A stretch of 64,000 nucleotides of DNA. It comes from Pegoplata infirma (Eukaryota; Arthropoda; Insecta; Diptera; Anthomyiidae). A program made the position numbers and the translations under genes. The stretch lies in the NCBI GenBank assembly GCA_963921195.1, contig OY992539.1, positions 212,788,035-212,852,034 on the forward strand, given 5' to 3'. Shown here piece after piece: positions 57,652-64,000 of the stretch. Each line of letters begins with the position of its first letter. The stretch's first letter is position 1. The notes beneath the pieces were generated by a model. That model ran no database searches. It saw only the letters and a program-made list of their open reading frames with translations, and had not been told where the DNA came from.

Positions 57652-57930
57652 ACGTAAATGAAATAATTGAGCTCGATGTCTGTTGTTTTAAATAATTTTT
57701 ATTTTATTTCTCCGATATTTCGAAATTCATCGAATTTCATCCTCAGGGACACTTGTAAAAATTACACAAACAAAATAAACTTTAAGCTATAGTTGTTTTA
57801 ACATCGTCGTATGGTATTTTTACAAGTGTCCCTGAGGATGAAATTCGATGAATTTCGAAATATCGGAGAAATAAAAAAAAAATTATTTAAAACAACAGGC
57901 CTCGAGCTCAATTATTTCATTTACATTAAA
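57652..57930. mobile_element. Palindromic element with hammerhead-like motif in both arms
   Basis: The arms (57652-57777 and 57815-57930) are nearly perfect inverse copies, including CTCAATTATTTCATTTAC at the outside. Each arm, read outward, has CTGAGGA (57832-57838 in the right arm), one extra base, stem II GAAATTC/GAATTTC (57840-57846 with 57850-57856), GAAA (57857-57860) and a short TAT/ATA stem. Cleavage triplet and stem I are not evident. The AATAAA-like tail follows. Confidence 0.5.
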
Positions 57931-57959
57931 AATTTAAAGGTCGAATAAATACAACATTA

Positions 57960-58157
57960 AACTTTCTCAGATTTTGGTAAATTTTTCCTATAGAAAAAGT
58001 TTTATATCCTGATATATTTTTCCTATAGAAAAAGTTTTATATCCTGAGATATTTTTCCTATAAAGAAATTGTTCCTATAGAGAAAAAGTCTCCGACCCTG
58101 AGAAGTTTTTAACTGTCTGAGAAATTTTTTCTATCAAAAATTGTCAGTGTCAAACTA
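57960..58157. repeat. Short decayed minisatellite block
   Basis: Three to four units (TTTTTCCTATAGAAAAAGTT, ATCCTGAGATATTTTTCC) of the double-palindrome type between the palindromic element and the next MITE. Confidence 0.6.
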
Positions 58158-58627
58158 CTAAAAAAACTCTTGTAATCTCACTTAACCAATATTTGACAGT
58201 TTTCCTTGTTTTATAACAAAACATTTTCGATCGAAATTTACATCTTTTTTTGTAATTTTATAATTTTTTTTGTAATTTTACAAATTTCCAAGGATTTTTT
58301 ACAAAAAAAATTCAGTAAATTCACAAGAATTTCTTGTAAGTTTTATTGCGCCAAAAAAGTTGTAAATTTACAATTTTATTGGTGAAAAGCTTGTAAAATT
58401 TCAAAAAAGCTCGTAATTTTTACTAGGAAGTCTAGTAAAATGGAAGGTATCAAAAAATCTAGTAAATTCACGAAAGCTCCTTGTAAGTTCTATCGCTTCA
58501 AAAAACTGTAAATTTACAATTTTTTGGTAAAAAGCTTGTAAAATAACAAGGAATTCTTGTCAAATAAAAGGTAGAAAAAAATTAACAAACTTTTCTTGTA
58601 ATTTTACAAAGTTTTTTTTTTTGAGTG
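58158..58627. mobile_element. MITE, CTTGTAAAATTACAAG family, copy 3
   Basis: Starts CTAAAAAAACTCTTGTAATC after TA, ends AATTTTACAAAG...TTTTTGAGTG at 58627. Opposite orientation to the copies at 54752 and 55464, as shown by the order of TTTGACAGTTTTCC and AAGGATTTTTTAC blocks. Confidence 0.65.
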
Positions 58628-58639
58628 CAGGCTAAGTTC

Positions 58640-58850
58640 TCGGGCATAGGAAGGCTTAAGTTTTAAATTTGAAATCAATTAAATTTGAAATCAATTCAGA
58701 CAGAAGGACATCGCTAAATCGACTCAAAAATGAATCTGATTGTGAGTCGTTCGGTATACTTAAAAGTTGGTGTAAGTCTAATATTTCGGGTATTTACAAG
58801 CATTAGCACAAACTCAACATATCATGTACCAATGGTGGTATAGTGTATCA
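58640..58850 (+). mobile_element. DINE-like fragment, third subfamily
   Basis: Carries CAGACAGAAGGACATCGCTA, TCGACTCAAAAATGAAT, CGTTCGGTATACTTAAA and TAATATTTCGGG, which correspond to the right half of the element at 59092-60985 read in reverse. Left end missing. Confidence 0.45.
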
Positions 58851-59091
58851 AAATTTCTTAAAATCTGAGACTTTCTCTTTATAGAAAAATGTCTCAGATT
58901 TTTTTTCTATATAGGGAAAATGGAACAAAATCTGAGACACTACATTGAAAAAAAATTCTCAGAATTTAAGACTTTTTATATAAAAGAAAAATGTCCCAGA
59001 ATTTGAGAATTTTTCTCTATGGAAAAAATTTCTAAGAATCTGAGACTTTTTCTATATAATAAAAATGTTTCAGAATCTGAGGTCTTTTCTA
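58851..59091. repeat. Double-palindrome minisatellite, decayed
   Basis: About six units (AATCTGAGACTTTCTCTTTA, GAAAAATGTCCCAGAATTTG), ending where the DINE-like element begins. Confidence 0.7.
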
Positions 59092-59262
59092 TACCCTACA
59101 CCACTCTGTGGTAGGTATAATATTTTGTATTGGTCCTAGACCTACCTTCAAGTATACCGATCGATTCAGAACTACTTTTTGTGTCGATTTAGCTTTCAAT
59201 CAATTGACTTGAAATTTGAAACTGAAAAATCTTTTGGCCCAAGGACGAAGCCTATTGAAGTT

Positions 59263-59846
59263 ACAAGTAAAAATTTAACATTCGACCTTGCCGAATGTAT
59301 TGAAACCCTCCATGCAAAAAAAAAAAAAATTGAAAAAAAAATTTAAAAAAAAATCCGCGAAAAAAAATTTTTTGTTGAAAAAAAAAAATCGGTGAAAATT
59401 TTGTTTTTGTAAAAAAATATTGTTGTACTTCTTTAAATACCCTTATGTGATCAATTCTGTTCACATGTATCAACCAGCAGGCGAATTAAAGCATTTTGTA
59501 TTTTTTGGTTATGTTGAATGTACCAAAATTTTCGAGGTGTCTTTACATTTTCGTTCCTAACATTTGAACCGCTGAATTGATTTCGCTCAAATGTAATACA
59601 AAACTTCCCGGAGATCTTTCAATAAATATTCTAAGTTTCAGTCATCTTCGTGTACTATTTTGGCCGTGATCACCATTTCTACAGAGAGACAGACGGACAG
59701 ACGGACATCGCTAGAATGTCTTAAAATCGATTGCGGGTCATGAATATATATACTTTATGGGGTCACAGACCGATATTTCGATGAGTTACAAACGGAATGA
59801 CAAATTTATATATACCCTCTATCACTAGAGTGGAGGGTATAAAAAA
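59263..59846 (+). mobile_element. DINE-like element, short form, nested
   Basis: Left end ACAAGTAAAAATTTAACATT and TTCGACCTTGCCGAA. The interior (ACCAGCAGGCGAATTAAAGC, GGCCGTGATCACCATTTCTA), microsatellite GACAGACGGACAGACGGACA at 59688 and end hairpin TATACCCTCTATCACTAGAG...GGAGGGTATA are all as in 5905-6474. Nearly full length and inserted in the element at 59092-60985. Confidence 0.75.
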
Positions 59847-59915
59847 TCGGTTCATATTAGGACCTAGCCCCCATACAAACGCCCCTTTAAATTTGCCTTA
59901 AATGACGCTAATAAC

Positions 59916-60600
59916 CAGGGAAACCAAAAATATGCAGTATCATATTTTTTCCTGTGCATTTTATTGATATATGGGTAAGGTATTTATCCGTTTCAGAAGT
60001 TTTTAAGAAATCTGGCATCGATTTGTTGGAGCATATTTTTGCATATTTTAGCCTTAAGAGCATATTTTTGCATATTTTATGTTTAAGAGCATATTTTAGC
60101 ATAAGAGTATATTTTCAATTTTTAGAGCATTTTTCCACTTTTTAGAGCATTTTTTTTTTAACATTTTTAGAGCATTTTTTTTTTTAATTTTTAGAGCATT
60201 CTTTTCCAATTTTTTTTTTATGACAACATTTATTTTTAAATTTTTAATCCAACAAGGATGTTTTTTTTTCAACAATTACGGAATTGTGACGATTGATTCC
60301 CCTTTGGCCTGTTCTTGCTTCATATCGGTATATTAAACTATGTTTTCTTTAGATTCAGCAACTTAGTAGAAAATATAAATTAAAATATTTTTTTAGAACA
60401 TATTTAACCCTTTAACTACCGCACATAACGGTATTTGGAGGGTCTATTCTCTAACAAATTGTAAAAAACACCGCAAAAAAAAGGGACATAATTTTTTTTA
60501 AGAGCATATTTTTATTGTTTTTAGAGAATATTTTCCGTTTTTAAGGGCATTTTTTAAGCACATAAAAAGTGTTTTTTAGAGCATATTTTTAGTTTCCCTG
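59916..60600. mobile_element. hAT-like MITE made of a GAGCATATTTTT word
   Basis: Ends CAGGGAAACCAAAAATATGC and GCATATTTTTAGTTTCCCTG, a 20-bp inverted repeat with one mismatch. CAGGG-type ends are typical of hAT elements. The expected 8-bp duplication is imperfect (CTAATAAC at the left, CTAAGTAATAAC at the right). The interior repeats TTTTAGAGCATATTTTT, mostly in one orientation toward each end. Confidence 0.6.
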
Positions 60601-60985
60601 CTAAGTAATAACCGTATTATAATAGACATCGTTTTGAAATTTAACAGGTAATCAAATTTCGTATGAACAAAATTATTCCAAATTTATTAACATTGTATTT
60701 GTAGGTGTTAAACGTGTAACCTAATCAAATCTGAATATAATTGGACCATTTTTAGACTTAGTCCCCCATATAAAAATGTTTACCGATATTCAGTTAATTG
60801 GTAAAAAAAAAACAATTCCACTAAAATTTGATTTGTGTGTGTGTTTTTTTACACTAAATAAAGATCTAACAAAAGATCTTTATCCAATCGGTCCACGTTT
60901 GGACTTGGGACCCATTTTCCGGAAACCACTGGTGTAGGGTATCATATGGTCAGTCTTGACCGACTTTAACTTTCTTACTTGTTCT

Positions 60986-61538
60986 ATATAAGAAAAATGT
61001 CTCTGAATCTGAGACTTTTTCTAAATAGGAAAAATGTCTGAGTTTGAGGCTTTTTCTATAGGAATCTGAGACTTTTTCATAGGAAAAATGTCTATCTGAG
61101 ACTTTTTCTATATAGGAAAAATGTCTCAGAATCTGAGACTTTTTCTATGTAAGAAAAATGTCTCAGGATCTGTGACTTTTTCTATATCAGAAAAGTTTCT
61201 CAGAATTTGAGACTTTTTTATTAAGGAAAAATATCTCAGAATATGAGACTTTTTTCATTAATGAAAAATGCCTCAGAATCAGAGACTTTTTCTACATAGA
61301 TAGACTTTTACTCAAATTCAGAGGTTTGCTTAGATTCTGAGACTTTTCTCAGATTCTGATACTGAATTAAATCTTAGATTCAAAATCAGTTTTTCAAGTA
61401 GACAAAGTCACAGATTCTGAGACATTTTAAAAAAAATCTCCGATTCTGAGATATTTTTCCTGTATAGAAAAAGTCTTAGGTTCTGATATATTTTTCCTAT
61501 ATAGAAAAACTCTTAAGATTCTGAGAAATTTTTCCTAT
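60986..61538. repeat. Double-palindrome minisatellite array
   Basis: About a dozen units. To 61300 they read CTCAGAATCTGAGACTTTTT, then CTATATAGGAAAAATG; from about 61390 they are inverted (GATTCTGAGACATTTT). Another direction change sits next to a MITE, at 61540. Confidence 0.8.
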
Positions 61539-61740
61539 ACACACAGAAAAAAAAAAAATTGTCAATACAATTAATTTCATTGTTAATACAATTAAACATT
61601 TAATTGAAACTGAGCCTACATTGGATTTTGTCAATACAACAATGGCATTTGTAACTTTTGAAAAAAAAATCAACATCATTCATTGTTACATTAACAATGA
61701 AATTAATTGAAAAATTTGTAAAATCTAAAAATAGAATAAA

Positions 61741-62942
61741 AAACAAGTAAGAAAGCTATATTCGGCTGTGCCGAATCTTTAAATACCCTCCACAATGTTT
61801 ACCAATGCACTATGGTTTCGCGGACGAAAGAAAGTCGTAAACACTTACAAACAACAGAAAACATATTTTATTTTTGTACAAACTCATTTATTGTTCAAAA
61901 ACAAATTTAGCTAAAAATAAAAAAAAATCTATTTTTTTAAATTTTTTCAATTATTTTTTTGAGTTTAAATACAAAAAATTTTTTATAATATTATACATGG
62001 AAAACAAAAAAATTATAACAATTTTTACCACAAAACCTATGTAAAACCAAAATTTTTTCCATTTTTGTAATTTTGGCCAAGAAAAGTGATAAACGGAACT
62101 ATAGTGCAATGCAAATATTTAAAAAACAAAAAAAATATTTTATAAATATGTATGTATGAAAATTATATAAAAATTATGTAAAAGCAACCACGTGGTACGT
62201 GTATGACACATACTACGTATTTTTAACTCTTTTGATACAAATAACAACAAGCCAAACAACCATCAACAACTATCATAGAGGTTTATATTGAAACTCATCT
62301 CAATTCCTCATAGCTTCTTAACCCCTGAACCGATTTTGCCATAATTGGTACCAAAATAACCAGAAGAACGTTGAGAACAATAAAATAAGAACCTATTTAA
62401 AATTTTATTTGAATATGTCAACCATGAGCCAAGATAAATCATTTTAAAATTTTGGGTTAAATTGCTGGTGCCTCGCCCCATTGTGCGATTCGGCCCAAAT
62501 TTTTTGTGAGTGTTAGGAATGATAAAATTACATTAAATTCAAAGTTTCGTTTACATTCATTCAACAGGTGTCAAGTTATAGCATTTATTTTGTGTAAAAT
62601 TCACATTTTCACTCATCAAAATTTACATTTTCACTCATAACTTTTAAAATACTTAACCGATTTAAAAAAAAAACCCATCAGATTTTGCCTAGGAGAATTA
62701 CGCAACTTTTGGTACCCCAGGCGTTTAAATCGGTTCTGGATTATAGCCAAAAACGTGATTTCAACAGACAGACAGACAGACGGACGGACAGACAGACAGA
62801 CGGACATCGCTAGATCGACTTAGAATCGATCAAGGATCATTAATATATATACTTTATGGGGTCCTAAACCAATATTTCAATGTGTTACATACGGAATGAC
62901 AAACTTATATATACCCTCTATCACTAGAGTGGAGGGTATAAT
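61741..62942 (+). mobile_element. DINE-like element, divergent long form
   Basis: Left AAACAAGTAAGAAAGCTATA and TTCGGCTGTGCCGAATC, then ATACCCTCCACAATG. It has a long AT-rich interior, a GACAGACAGACAGACGGACG run at 62766 and the end hairpin TATACCCTCTATCACTAGAG...GGAGGGTATA. ATCTAAAAATAGAATAAAA stands on both sides of the element (61722 and 62951), possibly a local duplication. Confidence 0.65.
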
Positions 62943-63003
62943 AATCTGAAATCTAAAAATAGAATAAAAAATAATCTAAAAATAGAAAAAAAAAAAAAAT
63001 GTC

Positions 63004-63430
63004 TACCGCCATCTGTCATCGAACCCGCAACCTTCGTGCTACGCGTCTAGCACACTACCACTGTGCTATCCTTATACATATTTGTATTTGACTAAACGTC
63101 ATATTTAAAACAGTCTACAATTAGAATGATAAAAAAAAACTAAAATTGGAAATTAAAAAAAAAAAAAGTTCCGCCAACTGGCGGCGAACCCGCAACCTTC
63201 ATGATTCGAAGCTAGCACACTACCACCGTGCTATTCCTCATGTATAATTAAAGTTGACTAAATGCGTACATAAGGTGTCTGTGATTTCAATATGCACTTT
63301 TTGCGTTTTAAAAAATAAATAATAATCTCAAATAAAAAAAACAAAAATAAAAAACTGTTCCGCCTACTGGCAGCGAACCCGAAACCTTCATGATTCGAGT
63401 TTAGCACACTACCACCGTGCTATCGTCGCA
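63004..63430 (-). repeat. Three tandem tRNA-like units
   Basis: Units at about 63004-63072, 63168-63240 and 63356-63430 (spacing 165 and 189 bp). Read on the minus strand, each has ATAGCACGGTGGTAGTGTGC (box A-like) and GGTTGCGGGTTCG (box B-like), followed by a short CCGCCAGTTGGCGGAAC-type hairpin and an A/T-rich linker. No unit folds into a full tRNA by eye, so they look like SINE heads or tRNA-derived repeats rather than tRNA genes. Confidence 0.5.
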
Positions 63431-63716
63431 TATATTTGTGCTTGATTAAATGAGTTTATAAATTGTTTGTGTTAGTAATGTGAATTTTGTGGAATCTTTA
63501 ACAATGATTTTAATTCATGCGTTTAGTTGGAAATAAAACCGGATTTTTGTCACATTAACAATACACATTGTTGATACAATTAAAAACGTTGTTGAACTAG
63601 TATTTCGTTGGTAACAATTTGTTTTGTTACTCTTGATTTTACGATATTTTTTTCTGTGCAGGATAAGTGTAGCTTCCGAGACTTTTCTTCCTATATTGAA
63701 AATGTCTCTGTTTCTA

Positions 63717-64000
63717 CACTGAAAGAATTATTGTTCATAATATCTATGAACAAATTTCATTAAACCAAATTCATAGAATCTATGAGACAATTCATTGGCT
63801 GAATGAATATTCATTAGTATTGTGAAATATTTCATAGAATTTTATTCATTGATTTTGGTAAATTCATAGAAAAAATTCATAGAAAAAAATATTATCAATA
63901 AGCCTTATAATTTTTTTATTAATTAAAATAATGTAACTATAATTAAAAAAATTGAATAAATATATTGAAAAAAATAAAAAAACACAAAAAAACGTAAAAA
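63717..64000. mobile_element. CACTGAA-ended MITE, cut by window edge
   Basis: Starts CACTGAAAGAATTATTGTTC after TA (63715-63716). TTCATAGAATCTATGA-type words follow. It matches 20293 back to about 20110 in reverse, then the reverse of 19215-19150, which defines the insertion site of the foldback at 19241-20100. Confidence 0.75.

Larger units (their letters stand above)
59092..60985 (-). mobile_element. DINE-like element, third subfamily, split by two insertions
   Basis: Starts with TATACCCTACACCACTCTGT/GGTAGGTATA and ends with GTAGGGTATCATATGGTCAG, GACCGACTTTAACTTTCTTA and CTTGTT at 60984. The host sequence continues across 59262/59847 and 59915/60601. The internal part reads AATCGGTTCATATTAGGACC and ATCTTTATCCAATCGGTCCA. 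Confidence 0.5.
61540..63658. mobile_element. MITE with ACAATTAATTTCATTGTTAA-type ends, carrying DINE and tRNA-like units
   Basis: Ends CACACAGAAAAAAAAAAAAT (after TA) and ATATTTTTTTCTGTG at 63658 (before CA). ATTAACAATGTTAAT-like words lie near both ends (61560-61710 and 63545-63630). Inside are a DINE-like element (61741-62942) and three tRNA-like units (63004-63430). A minisatellite remnant follows at 63660-63712. Confidence 0.6.

Noticed and set aside
62998..63440. True tRNA genes
   Set aside because: Box-like motifs are present, but I cannot form an anticodon stem with a proper loop (no U before the anticodon) or a seven-pair acceptor stem.
1..64000. Bacterial-type operons, riboswitches, phage or defence genes
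   Set aside because: No long frames with ribosome binding sites, no operon-like gene order. Composition and repeat content are those of insect non-coding DNA.

Overview
This 64 kb window is very AT-rich eukaryotic DNA with no recognisable single-copy host gene. It most resembles the repeat-filled intergenic or intronic DNA of a fly (Diptera, probably a calyptrate; that is an inference). The reasons are many short non-autonomous elements resembling the Drosophila DINE-1/INE-1 (Helentron-derived) group, a tRNA-derived SINE, pieces of two non-LTR retrotransposons, and numerous palindromic miniature transposons. The only recognisable proteins are retrotransposon fragments, all broken: an RNase H plus zinc-knuckle tail at 1.3-2.4 kb on the minus strand, and an APE endonuclease plus reverse transcriptase of RTE type at 10.9-13.5 kb on the plus strand. 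The second is interrupted by a SINE, a one-base frameshift and a missing 3' end.

Layout. 0-8.9 kb: LINE tail, arrays of a double-palindrome minisatellite, and four DINE-like elements. 9.0-10.5 kb: an inverted element with a 13-bp target duplication and a hammerhead-ribozyme-like motif in each arm. 10.6-13.5 kb: RTE-like LINE with nested SINE. 14-15 kb: tandem repeat of about 320 bp. 17-25.6 kb: minisatellite arrays, a three-level transposon nest and DINE copies. 25.6-27.4 kb: a foldback made of a 21-bp word. 27.7-32.3 kb: a composite repeat holding a 146-bp satellite, a 16-bp minisatellite of about 90 copies and a pair of interlocked inverted repeats. 33.5-39.8 kb: a large inverted-repeat element carrying two insertions with 5-bp target duplications and Transib/RSS-like ends. 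40.6-46 kb: DINE, minisatellite and MITEs. 46.2-48.4 kb: a DINE split by two insertions. 50-58.6 kb: decayed minisatellite with at least five MITEs, plus a second locus with a hammerhead-like motif. 58.6-64 kb: nested DINEs, a hAT-like MITE and three tandem tRNA-like units.

The layering can be read as a relative time course, because several insertions can be removed on paper to restore a matching empty site seen elsewhere in the window. Three patterns are least explained by known categories: the hammerhead-bearing inverted element; the recurrence of interlocked A-B-A'-B' inverted repeats at two unrelated loci; and a set of at least ten MITE families, many with TA duplications and CAC...GTG ends, each built from its own self-complementary short word. 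All coordinates come from reading by eye. Family names are by recognition of motifs, not by database search.
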